Below, one piece after another: positions 9,833 through 17,111 of a stretch of 64,000 nucleotides of DNA. The stretch is from positions 2,108,001 through 2,172,000 of the forward strand of contig NZ_CP133262.1 of the NCBI RefSeq assembly GCF_030915405.1, given 5' to 3'. The position numbers and the translations under genes were made by a program. The notes beneath the pieces are model-generated. The model was not told where the DNA came from and did not search any database. It was given only the letters and a program-made list of their open reading frames with translations. Numbering within the stretch: the first letter of the stretch is position 1; every line of letters starts with the position of its first letter. The stretch is from Neobacillus nitrireducens. GTDB taxonomy: Bacteria; Bacillota; Bacilli; Bacillales; Cytobacillaceae.

Positions 9833-9844
9833 TATCAGGCTGGT
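9823..9844. terminator. 22-bp perfect palindrome across the MMPL stop codon
   Basis: ACCAGCCTGAT is followed immediately by its exact reverse complement, and the TGA stop of the MMPL gene lies within it. The T-rich stretch behind it is part of the tandem repeat array, so it may act as the first terminator of that array. Confidence 0.5.
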
Positions 9845-9846
9845 GG

Positions 9847-10199
9847 ACATTTCTTCTGCTTTTCAACTAAGTTTTGTCCTTCATCCGCTTTATGAAGGAC
9901 ATTTCTTCTGCTTTTCAACTAAATTTTGTCCTTCATCCACTTTATGAAGGACATTTCTTCTGCTTTTCAACTAAATTTTGTCCTTCATCGGCTCTATGAA
10001 GGACATTTCTTCTGCTTTTCAACCAAGTTTTGTCCTTCATCGGCTCTATGAAGGACATTTCTTCTGCTTTTCAACTAAATTTTGTCCTTCATCCGCTTTA
10101 TGAAGGACATTTCTTCTGCTTTTCAACTAAATTTTGTCCTTCATTGGCTCTATGAAGGACATTTCTTCTGCTTTTCAACCAAGTTTTGTCCTTCATCGG
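9847..10199. repeat. 52-bp tandem repeat array, six full units and one partial
   Basis: Units start at 9847, 9899, 9951, 10003, 10055, 10107 and 10159, exactly 52 bp apart; the last is cut off after about 41 bp. Each unit holds ACATTTCTTCTGCTTTTCAA, a short T-rich link and GTCCTTCAT - 7-base loop - ATGAAGGAC, so every unit can form a 9-bp hairpin followed by a pyrimidine-rich tail. Units differ at only a few positions (loop and AGTTTT/AATTTT). There are no variable spacers and no convincing ORF. It fills the convergent gap between the MMPL gene and the cupin gene. Confidence 0.9.
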
Positions 10200-10219
10200 G
10201 CGACTCTAAGGTTCATTGG

Positions 10220-10561
10220 TTATATATTCTTTGCATATTGTTCGTTTGGAATTTTGCTTAATACGACATACAAACTTACAGGTTCTTTACCGCTATTATT
10301 AAAAGACATTTCTTCTTCACTGCTCACGTGAATCAAATCTGCCTCTGATACTTCTGATTCTTTTCCATCTATAACAATCGTACCGTTTCCTGTCACGACA
10401 TAAAGATAAACCTCTGTACCCGGATGCTTATGTATTGGCAGTTGCTGCCCTGGTAAAAAGTTCAAAACAAAAGCGGTTGTTTCTCCTTTTTTGTAAATAA
10501 TCCGTTTTGTAAATTTCTCTTCACTATATTCCATATATGCTTTAACTGAATTCTTTTCCAT
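10220..10561 (-). CDS. small single-domain cupin protein
   Basis: 113 residues forming one cupin barrel. Cupin motif 1 is clear: G, then 'IHKHPGTEVYLYVVTGNG', with HxH, Glu and Gly in place; motif 2 is weaker ('DLIHVSSEEEMSFNNSG') and lacks the usual His, so metal binding may be incomplete. The SD GGAGGA lies 7 bases before the ATG. The substrate cannot be told. A perfect Fur-type palindrome 40-60 bp upstream suggests iron-responsive expression. Confidence 0.85.
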   Translation of the reverse strand: MEKNSVKAYMEYSEEKFTKRIIYKKGETTAFVLNFLPGQQLPIHKHPGTEVYLYVVTGNGTIVIDGKESEVSEADLIHVSSEEEMSFNNSGKEPVSLYVVLSKIPNEQYAKNI

Positions 10562-10599
10562 TTACTATTCCTCCTTGGAGATCATTATATATCCATCAT

Positions 10600-10620
10600 A
10601 ATTGAAAATGATTTTCAATT
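10600..10620. promoter_or_regulatory. Fur box
   Basis: A 21-bp perfect palindrome around G10610 with core TGAAAATGATTTTCA. It differs from the Bacillus 7-1-7 Fur consensus TGATAATNATTATCA at two symmetric positions. It lies 39 bp before the cupin start. Confidence 0.65.
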
Positions 10621-10705
10621 AAGTGAACCTTATCACTTTACATATTATGTCACAAACTTATTTTTTTATCATAAAAAGCTAGCTTTGATACAGCTGACAT
10701 TCCTT

Positions 10706-11254
10706 TTAGGATATAGTGACGTTGACAAGTGATGCCCCCTTTTTTAGGGCCTGTTTATTTATATCTAGTAAATGATGCTTATCTTCAGAAAGGACCTTTT
10801 TTAATGACTCTATTACAGAATCCTCTGTAACAATCTTCGTTTGTTCCAAAAACGCCCCTAATAAAATCATATTGGCTACACGCGCGTTTCCAAGGTCGTT
10901 TGCCATATCGGTTGCGTTTAATTCAATTATCTTTAGGTCCTTTCGGTCTGAAATTCTAACAACTAACGATGAATCAATAATTAAAAGTCCACCGGGACGA
11001 ACCTTAGGCTCAAACTTATCAAATGAAGGATTATTTAAAACGATGGCAGTCGATGGCATCGTAATGAGCGGAGAACCGACTGGTTCATCGTTTATTACAA
11101 CCGCACAATTAGCTGTCCCACCCCGTTGCTCCGGTCCATAAGAAGGGAGCCACGAAACTCCTTTTCCTTCTAGCATCCCTGCATAAGCAAGAAGCTGTCC
11201 CATCGACATAACACCCTGTCCGCCAAAGCCGGCAATGATAATTTCCTCGAGCAT
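10706..11254 (-). CDS. 2-oxoacid:ferredoxin oxidoreductase, gamma subunit
   Basis: 182 residues. The N-terminal signature EEIIIAGFGGQGVMSMGQLL and 'PSYGPEQRGGTANCAVVIND' mark the gamma domain of the pyruvate/2-oxoacid:ferredoxin oxidoreductase family, which contributes to the CoA-binding side of the complex. It is the last gene of the operon; its ATG overlaps the TGA of the TPP subunit by one base (TGATG), so synthesis is coupled. The substrate (2-oxoisovalerate, 2-oxoglutarate or pyruvate) is not readable from sequence. Confidence 0.88.
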   Translation of the reverse strand: MLEEIIIAGFGGQGVMSMGQLLAYAGMLEGKGVSWLPSYGPEQRGGTANCAVVINDEPVGSPLITMPSTAIVLNNPSFDKFEPKVRPGGLLIIDSSLVVRISDRKDLKIIELNATDMANDLGNARVANMILLGAFLEQTKIVTEDSVIESLKKVLSEDKHHLLDINKQALKKGASLVNVTIS

Positions 11255-12009
11255 CAGTTTTTCCCTCCTTCTTTATTTTTGTATATACCCAGAGGATAAA
11301 CCGGAACCATACAATCCTTCACCCATTCTAGGGATTCCGCAGGGTCTAGTCCCCAATTGGTTGGACATGTCGATAATATCTCTACCATTGAAAAACCTAA
11401 TCCTTTTTTCTGTGTTTCAAACGCTTTTCGTATCGCCTTTTTTGCCTTTTGGATATGAGGAACATCATGTGACGAAACCCGCTCGATATAGGCGGCACCA
11501 TCGAGTGTGGCAATCATTTCACATACCTTAATTGGTGAACCTTGGAGGCTGACATCTCTCCCGAACGGGGTAGTGGCCGTTTTTTGACCAATCAGCGTTG
11601 TCGGAGCCATTTGCCCGCCTGTCATGCCATAAATAGCATTGTTAACGAAGATAACCGTTATATTTTCCCCACGGGCTGCAGCATGGATCACTTCACTTAT
11701 CCCAATCGAAGCAAGATCTCCATCACCTTGGTAAGTAAACACAAACCGATTAGGCAAAACCCGCTTTACTCCTGTCGCTACGGCCGGGGCCCGGCCGTGA
11801 GCTGCTTGGGTCATATCACAATTAAAATACTCATACGATAACACGGAACATCCGACCGATGCTATTCCTATTGTATCTTCCAAAATATCCATTTCCTCTA
11901 AAACCTCAGCCACCAGACGGTGAATGACACCATGAGTACAGCCGGGACAATAATGTGTAGGTTTATCAGTCAAACCGCTTGTTTTTTTAAACACAGTCTT
12001 CATTGTCAT
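11254..12009 (-). CDS. 2-oxoacid:ferredoxin oxidoreductase, TPP-binding beta subunit
   Basis: 251 residues. It contains 'HYCPGCTHGVIHRL' near the N-terminus and the thiamine diphosphate motif 'YQGDGDLASIGISEVIHAA', ending in 'NNAIYGMTGGQMAPTT', characteristic of the VorA/KorB type. It carries out the decarboxylation step and passes electrons to the ferredoxin subunit. GGAGGGG is 7 bases before the first ATG, which overlaps the stop of the alpha-subunit gene (ATGA). It is part of the five-gene operon 14012-10706. Confidence 0.9.
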   Translation of the reverse strand: MTMKTVFKKTSGLTDKPTHYCPGCTHGVIHRLVAEVLEEMDILEDTIGIASVGCSVLSYEYFNCDMTQAAHGRAPAVATGVKRVLPNRFVFTYQGDGDLASIGISEVIHAAARGENITVIFVNNAIYGMTGGQMAPTTLIGQKTATTPFGRDVSLQGSPIKVCEMIATLDGAAYIERVSSHDVPHIQKAKKAIRKAFETQKKGLGFSMVEILSTCPTNWGLDPAESLEWVKDCMVPVYPLGIYKNKEGGKN

Positions 12010-13070
12010 ACTGATACCCCTCCTGCAGTGGTGATAATCTTTTCATATATTTCTTCTTGTGTTGGTACTACTCCGCCAGTCCTGCCGTAAAAGTCGACCG
12101 GGGCGTGACCATTTACCGCAAGCCTTACGTCCTCAATCATTTGCCCTGCGCTCATTTCAACGGAAATATACGCTTTAACCTGATCCCTTGTTTCAATAAA
12201 TGGCTTCTCCGGAAACGGCCAAAGTGAAATGGGCCGAATTAACCCAACCTTTATACCATTTTTTCTGGCTTTATTTATGGCATTCATCGTGATTCTAGCA
12301 ACCGTTCCGAACGCTACCATAATATAATCTGCATCCTCAGTTTGATAGGACTCATATCGAACTTCATTTTCTTTGATTAAGGCAAATTTTCGCTGTAGAC
12401 TCCAGTTCCGCTTTTCTAACCCCTCTGCATCTAGTTCCAGTGAGGTAATAATCCTCGGACCGCCATCACCGCGTGTCCCGGTTGTTGCCCATGCCTTTTC
12501 AGTCTTTTCTTGTTCGCTCCGTTCCTTGAATTCAACTGGTTCCATCATTTGTCCCAGCATACCATCACCCATTAAAATCACCGGTGTCCGGTAGCGGTCT
12601 GCGATATCGAAAGCATCCTCTGTTAATTCAACTATTTCCTGTAAACTCGCCGGTGCAAGAACAGGAATATTGTAATCTCCATGTCCTCCGCCTTTTGTTA
12701 CTTGGAAATAATCGGATTGTGCAGGCTGAATATTACCTAATCCCGGACCTCCACGGACGATATTACAAATAACAGCTGGAAGCTCGGCACCCACCAAATA
12801 AGAAATCCCCTCCTGCTTTAAACTAAAGCCCGGACTTGAAGAGGAAGTCATTACTCTCACACCTGTACTTGCTGCACCGTACACCATATTTATCGCAGCA
12901 ATTTCACTTTCAGCTTGGAGGAATATCCCTCCAACCTCTGGAAGTCTCCTTGCCATATAGGCGACAAGCTCACTTTGTGGGGTGATTGGATAGCCAAAGA
13001 AATATTTACATCCCACATGAACCGCTGCCTCAGCAATTACTTCATTACCTTTCATTAACACTTTCCCCAT
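12006..13070 (-). CDS. 2-oxoacid:ferredoxin oxidoreductase, alpha subunit (VorB-like)
   Basis: 354 residues. The N-terminal pyrimidine-binding domain has 'VGCKYFFGYPITPQSEL' and 'RVMTSSSSPGFSLKQEG', followed by the transketolase-C-like domain ('GLIRPISLWPFPEK'). This layout is the VorB/KorA alpha subunit of ferredoxin-dependent 2-oxoacid oxidoreductases, separate from the NAD-linked lipoyl complexes usual in aerobic Bacillus. The SD GGAGGGGG lies 8 bases upstream of the ATG. Genes before and after encode the ferredoxin-like and TPP subunits. Best guess is branched-chain 2-oxoacids, but 2-oxoglutarate is possible. Confidence 0.9.
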   Translation of the reverse strand: MGKVLMKGNEVIAEAAVHVGCKYFFGYPITPQSELVAYMARRLPEVGGIFLQAESEIAAINMVYGAASTGVRVMTSSSSPGFSLKQEGISYLVGAELPAVICNIVRGGPGLGNIQPAQSDYFQVTKGGGHGDYNIPVLAPASLQEIVELTEDAFDIADRYRTPVILMGDGMLGQMMEPVEFKERSEQEKTEKAWATTGTRGDGGPRIITSLELDAEGLEKRNWSLQRKFALIKENEVRYESYQTEDADYIMVAFGTVARITMNAINKARKNGIKVGLIRPISLWPFPEKPFIETRDQVKAYISVEMSAGQMIEDVRLAVNGHAPVDFYGRTGGVVPTQEEIYEKIITTAGGVSV

Positions 13071-13089
13071 CGATAACGCCCCCTCCTAA

Positions 13090-13320
13090 TCACACAGTTT
13101 GCAATATCTTTACTGGCCTATACACAGCAATAACAGTATCCGGACATATTTGGGCACATTTCGCACAACTGATACAATGCTCTTGATCAACAACTGCAGC
13201 CGGTCGATAGCCTTTTCCATTTAAATAATCTGCCAGAAATATAACGTTTGTTGGACAGACCTGAACACAAAGACCACAAGACTTGCAAATGTCTTCGTTA
13301 AAAATGACCTTTTTTTCCAA
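13090..13320 (-). CDS. 2x[4Fe-4S] ferredoxin-like delta subunit
   Basis: 76 residues. Two cluster motifs are visible: 'CKSCGLCVQVCP' and 'CISCAKCAQICP', each the classical CxxCxxCxxxCP. It is the electron-accepting delta subunit of the oxidoreductase. The frame is open to 13347, but AAAGGAGGGG lies 6 bases before the TTG at 13320, which gives LEKKVIFNEDICKSCGLC and clears the upstream stop at 13335 by 14 bases. Confidence 0.9.
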   Translation of the reverse strand: MEKKVIFNEDICKSCGLCVQVCPTNVIFLADYLNGKGYRPAAVVDQEHCISCAKCAQICPDTVIAVYRPVKILQTV

Positions 13321-13334
13321 GACAATCCCCTCCT

Positions 13335-14012
13335 TTACCCTTCCCAAGGTAATTTCATAAATCTTTCGATAAAGATTACATCATGATGATTCGCAAATTC
13401 TTCTGCTTCCTTTTTCAAATGGTTTGAAATAGTTGTATATAAAAATGGGATTTCAAGTATTTCTGCCGCTTGGCAACATAACTCAAAGCCTGTTTGAACA
13501 TCTTGCATGGTTGTTTCCATGCCAATATTTGAATTATTTATAATTCCTGTAATGTTTAATCGGGAGGCTTTTTCAATCTGTTCAATCGTATACAATGCCC
13601 CCTCTATGGTACTAACGTAAGGGCGGTTCTTATTAAGGACAAAAAGGAGCTCTGGGCTAAAATCCTTCCATTCATGATAATATTGCCCTAAAGCTGTAGC
13701 ACCATCTTTATCCCCCCCGGCATCAACTATTAATCTATACCTATGGTCATGTAAAACTCGATAAATCTCACCAGATACAATAGGGAGGTCAGATGTTGCG
13801 AGATGACTTTTTGGGGAAATTAATTCAATATCTTGCTGTTGGAAAATACTTGCCACATCCCGCGTTCGATAATATGGGTTAATAATATCTAGATCATTAA
13901 TCGCAACTTTTTCATGTTTTTGCCTTTCAGATAAAGCTAAATTAATAGCAATCTCCGTTTTCCCGCTTCCAAAATGACCCGATAAAATGGTTATCTTTCT
14001 AATTAGATTCAC
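13335..14012 (-). CDS. P-loop ATP-binding protein of the oxidoreductase operon
   Basis: 225 residues. The N-terminal Walker A is deviant, 'ILSGHFGSGKTEIAINLAL', as in the MinD/ParA/CobQ group; 'NDLDIINPYYRTRD' and 'LIVDAGGDKDGA' supply the switch and Walker B regions. The gene opens the 2-oxoacid oxidoreductase operon with a GTG start. This gene type accompanies vor-like operons in other Firmicutes as I remember; it may load or gate iron-sulfur clusters, which is inference. A perfect cre site lies 24 bp before the start. Confidence 0.75.
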   Translation of the reverse strand: MNLIRKITILSGHFGSGKTEIAINLALSERQKHEKVAINDLDIINPYYRTRDVASIFQQQDIELISPKSHLATSDLPIVSGEIYRVLHDHRYRLIVDAGGDKDGATALGQYYHEWKDFSPELLFVLNKNRPYVSTIEGALYTIEQIEKASRLNITGIINNSNIGMETTMQDVQTGFELCCQAAEILEIPFLYTTISNHLKKEAEEFANHHDVIFIERFMKLPWEG

Positions 14013-14035
14013 TTAGAGTTTCACTCCCTTATGAC

Positions 14036-14051
14036 ATGTAAGCGTTTCCAA
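14036..14051. promoter_or_regulatory. CcpA cre site
   Basis: On the minus strand TTGGAAACGCTTACAT matches the cre consensus WTGNAANCGNWWNCAW at every position. It lies 24 bp upstream of the first gene of the oxidoreductase operon, where CcpA binding would normally repress. Confidence 0.75.
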
Positions 14052-14229
14052 TTAAACACTTTGGGAAAAATGCCAAAAATAATTCTCCTTACATTATATG
14101 ATAAATATCCCACTATCCGCTTTGACCAAAGTCACATGTCACTTGATTGTCAAAAAGAATCATAATTCTAGTAGGAAAACGAATACTAAATATACCTTTG
14201 AAGCACGATTCTGAAGGAGGTATTCTATT

Positions 14230-15345
14230 TTGTATAAAAAGACTTTGTTATTCTATTTCATCCTATCTCTTTTGAGTCTATCCCAGACTTCCTTTTCATC
14301 TAAAGCCGAGAACACTCCTAAACAACCAGGTGTGGTTGATTTACGTATCTTAGAAACAACCGATTTGCATGCATCCCTAGTGAATTATGATTATTATCAA
14401 ACAAAGGCAGACAATCGAATTGGCCTTGTTAAAACAGCAACACTTATCCGGGCTGCAAGGAATGAAGCCCAAAATTCTTTATTGTTTGATGATGGTGACC
14501 ACCTAAAAGGAAATCCGCTTGGAGAGTATTTGGCAAGAATTCGCGGTATTCATAAGGGAAAAATCCATCCGGTTTATCGCGCCTTTAATTTTTTGAATTA
14601 TGACGCTATTGCCATTGGCAATCACGAATTTAATTATGGACTTGATTTCCTCAATGCAGCTATTAAGGGTGCAAAGATGCCAGTCATCAATGCCAATGTC
14701 TACTCCGTAAAAAAAAATAAACACTACTTCACCCCGTACGTTATTTTAAAAAGAACTGTAGTCGACCAGACTGGTGAAAAATTTGAACTAAATGTAGGGG
14801 TCATAGCTTTTATGCCTACCCAAATTATGAAATGGGATAAGGCTAATCTTGAAGGCAAGGTTATTGCTAAACCTATAGTTGATACAGCCAAAGAAATGAT
14901 CCCGATTATGAAGTCTAAAGGAGCGGATATTATCGTCGCCCTGGCCCATACAGGGATCAGCTCTGAGCCATATAGTGCAGACTCAGAAAATACAGTCTAT
15001 TATTTAACAAAAATCCCCGAAATTGATGTCGTACTGGCAGGGCATTCACACAATGTCTTCCCAGGATCTGTTTATAAAAGCATTCCTAATACTAACCTAA
15101 ACTTAGGGAAAATAAATGGAAAACCTGTAGTTATGGCCGGCGCTTTCGGAAGTCGTCTAGGAATTATTGATCTCACAATCCAAAAAAGCAGTAACAGGTG
15201 GAAAATAATAAAAGGAATCTCATTTACAAGGCCAATTGCAGATGAGTCAGGGAAATCCCTTGTAAGGAAGGATAAAGGCCTATATAAGTTAGTTAAACCT
15301 GAGCATCAGGAAACCGTTGACTTTATCAAAAAATTGGGGCTCTAA
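14230..15345 (+). CDS. secreted metallophosphatase, CpdB/5'-nucleotidase N-terminal domain only
   Basis: 371 residues with a signal peptide (hydrophobic to about residue 20, then SSKAEN). Calcineurin-like metal motifs occur in order: 'LETTDLHASL' (DxH), 'FDDGDHLKGNPLG', 'IGNHEFNYG', 'VALAHTG' and 'AGHSHNVFPG'. This is the catalytic domain of 2',3'-cyclic-nucleotide phosphodiesterase/5'-nucleotidase. Family members usually continue with a C-terminal substrate-specificity domain of about 250 residues; here the protein stops just after the linker, and no continuation lies downstream. TTG start with GGAGG 9 bases upstream. Confidence 0.85.
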   Translation: MYKKTLLFYFILSLLSLSQTSFSSKAENTPKQPGVVDLRILETTDLHASLVNYDYYQTKADNRIGLVKTATLIRAARNEAQNSLLFDDGDHLKGNPLGEYLARIRGIHKGKIHPVYRAFNFLNYDAIAIGNHEFNYGLDFLNAAIKGAKMPVINANVYSVKKNKHYFTPYVILKRTVVDQTGEKFELNVGVIAFMPTQIMKWDKANLEGKVIAKPIVDTAKEMIPIMKSKGADIIVALAHTGISSEPYSADSENTVYYLTKIPEIDVVLAGHSHNVFPGSVYKSIPNTNLNLGKINGKPVVMAGAFGSRLGIIDLTIQKSSNRWKIIKGISFTRPIADESGKSLVRKDKGLYKLVKPEHQETVDFIKKLGL

Positions 15346-15424
15346 TAAGTAAAAGATGTTCTTTACATCCGAAGTATAGTCTAATAAAATAATGTATAAT
15401 ATATATAGGGTGCTTTATTAGGGG

Positions 15425-15450
15425 GGAGTCTGACAAACAGGCTCCTTTTT
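15425..15450 (+). terminator. terminator-like hairpin in the leader of the ArsB/NhaD gene
   Basis: GGAGTCTG / CAGGCTCC with a 5-base loop and five T. It is 80 bp after the metallophosphatase stop and preceded by a TATAAT at 15395-15400, so it could end the upstream transcript or attenuate the transporter transcript. Confidence 0.6.
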
Positions 15451-15505
15451 GTTATTTTTTCATCTACGCACTTTATAAATAATACAAGGGAGAAGGGGTC
15501 GATAT

Positions 15506-16786
15506 ATGTCAACTCAAGCACTAATCGCAATTGGTGTATTTTTAATTACATATGCCTTTATCGTCACAGAAAAAATCCATCGCACAATCATCGCCATGAC
15601 GGGCGGAATCATGATGGTATTACTTGGAATTATCAGTCAGGAAAAGGCGCTTCACCATATTGACTTTAATACACTCGGATTGCTAACCGGTATGATGATT
15701 ATCGTAGCTATAACATCCGAGACTGGACTGTTTAAATACATAGCAATATGGGCGGCTAAAAAAGTTAAAGGGGATCCTTTAAAAATTTTGCTTGCGCTTG
15801 GTACCATTACTGCATTGGGTTCAGCGTTTTTAGATAATGTGACAACGGTACTCTTGATGGTTCCGGTAACATTCAGTATCACAAGGCAACTTCGAGTCAA
15901 TCCAATTCCTTTTTTAATTACTGAAATTATCGCATCAAATGTTGGAGGAACCTCCACACTGATTGGGGACCCGCCGAATATTATGCTTGGCAGCGCTGTA
16001 AAAGAACTCACTTTTATGGCATTTATTAATAATCTTACAGCAATTACATTCTTTATCTTATTTATTAATATTGGAATACTAGCGTTCATCTATCGAAAAC
16101 AGCTTCGAACATCAGAAGAACTAAAGGCCAATTTAATGGACCTAGATGAAAAAGAAGAAATAACAGATAAAAGCTTATTAATCAAATCATTAATTGCCCT
16201 GCTGCTAACTATTTTGGGATTCTTCCTACATCAGTTACTTCACATAGAATCCGCAACTGTTGCATTAGCGGGTGCCTTTTTGCTTCTTCTTTTAACAGGA
16301 GAAAAATATTTAGACAAAGCATTTTCAAAGGTAGAATGGACAACCATTTTCTTTTTTATCGGACTGTTTGTATTGGTATCCGGTTTGATTGAAACTGGAG
16401 TGATTTCGTTATTAGCAGATTACTCAGTCCACCTTACCGGGGGTAATCTGACTTCAACATCGATATTAATTCTCTGGGTAAGCGCAATCGCATCTGCCTT
16501 TATAGATAATATCCCTTTTGTCGCAACGATGATTCCGATGATTAAAGATATGGGAGAACTAGGAATAAATAATTTGGAACCACTTTGGTGGAGCCTTTCA
16601 TTAGGGGCATGTCTTGGTGGAAACGGTACATTAATTGGCGCAAGCGCCAATGTAATTGTTGCCGGGCTGGCAGCGAAGGAAGGCCATCCAATTACTTTTG
16701 GTAAATTCTTATTGATTGCCTTCCCATTAATGATTTTATCGATCATAATCTGTACAGTTTATATTTATTTAAGATATCTAATATAG
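15506..16786 (+). CDS. ArsB/NhaD-family (ion transporter superfamily) membrane permease
   Basis: 426 residues, about 11 membrane helices. The two symmetric signatures of the family are present: 'SAFLDNVTTVLLMVPV' with 'GGTSTLIGDPPNIMLG' in the first half and 'SAFIDNIPFVATMIPM' with 'GGNGTLIGASANVIVAG' in the second. These re-entrant loops form the ion or substrate path. Specificity (arsenite, sodium/proton or organic anion) cannot be read. GGAGAAGG precedes the ATG. A short conserved-looking gene follows 10 bases later. Confidence 0.88.
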   Translation: MSTQALIAIGVFLITYAFIVTEKIHRTIIAMTGGIMMVLLGIISQEKALHHIDFNTLGLLTGMMIIVAITSETGLFKYIAIWAAKKVKGDPLKILLALGTITALGSAFLDNVTTVLLMVPVTFSITRQLRVNPIPFLITEIIASNVGGTSTLIGDPPNIMLGSAVKELTFMAFINNLTAITFFILFINIGILAFIYRKQLRTSEELKANLMDLDEKEEITDKSLLIKSLIALLLTILGFFLHQLLHIESATVALAGAFLLLLLTGEKYLDKAFSKVEWTTIFFFIGLFVLVSGLIETGVISLLADYSVHLTGGNLTSTSILILWVSAIASAFIDNIPFVATMIPMIKDMGELGINNLEPLWWSLSLGACLGGNGTLIGASANVIVAGLAAKEGHPITFGKFLLIAFPLMILSIIICTVYIYLRYLI

Positions 16787-16796
16787 GGGGAGTATG

Positions 16797-17075
16797 ATGA
16801 AAGTAGCGTATCGATATAATGAACAGCTTCTCGGCATAAAGGAAACAGCGAACGGCGAGGATTATGAATTTATCCTGACTTTTGATAATAAAAATTGGAA
16901 AAGAAAAGTAGAAAAAATCCGCGAATATTTTGATGAAAATAATATTTTAACGGATATCCATTTCTATATTCACCCCAACAATAGATTTCAAATAATCGTA
17001 AGAAAAGACTTTTATAATGAATTTATAATCCAGTTGTTTAGACAGCAAATAGTTGAAGAGATTAAATGGATTTAA
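16797..17075 (+). CDS. small hypothetical protein
   Basis: 92 residues, no membrane segment, mixed alpha/beta composition with 'NGEDYEFILTFDNKNWKRKV' and a basic, aromatic-rich C-terminal half. I do not recognise a family. Two ATG codons occur in tandem (16794 and 16797); GGGGGA is closer to optimal spacing for the second. It lies 10 bases after the permease gene and shares its terminator, so it is likely cotranscribed and may be an accessory factor. Confidence 0.65.
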   Translation: MKVAYRYNEQLLGIKETANGEDYEFILTFDNKNWKRKVEKIREYFDENNILTDIHFYIHPNNRFQIIVRKDFYNEFIIQLFRQQIVEEIKWI

Positions 17076-17076
17076 G

Positions 17077-17110
17077 AAATGGCTGCCATTATTCTATATG
17101 GCAGCCATTT
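17077..17110. terminator. bidirectional terminator between convergent genes
   Basis: AAATGGCTGCCAT and its exact inverse around an 8-base loop, between the end of the small hypothetical gene (+) and the PAS-GGDEF gene (-). Confidence 0.8.
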
Positions 17111-17111
17111 A

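Noticed and set aside
9847..10199. CRISPR array
   Set aside because: The 52-bp units are adjacent with no variable spacers, and no cas gene is nearby.
16636..16653. Second copy of the dispersed repeat end (GGCGCAAGCGCC)
   Set aside because: It lies in the conserved coding region of the ArsB/NhaD permease; the similarity is limited to 12 bases.
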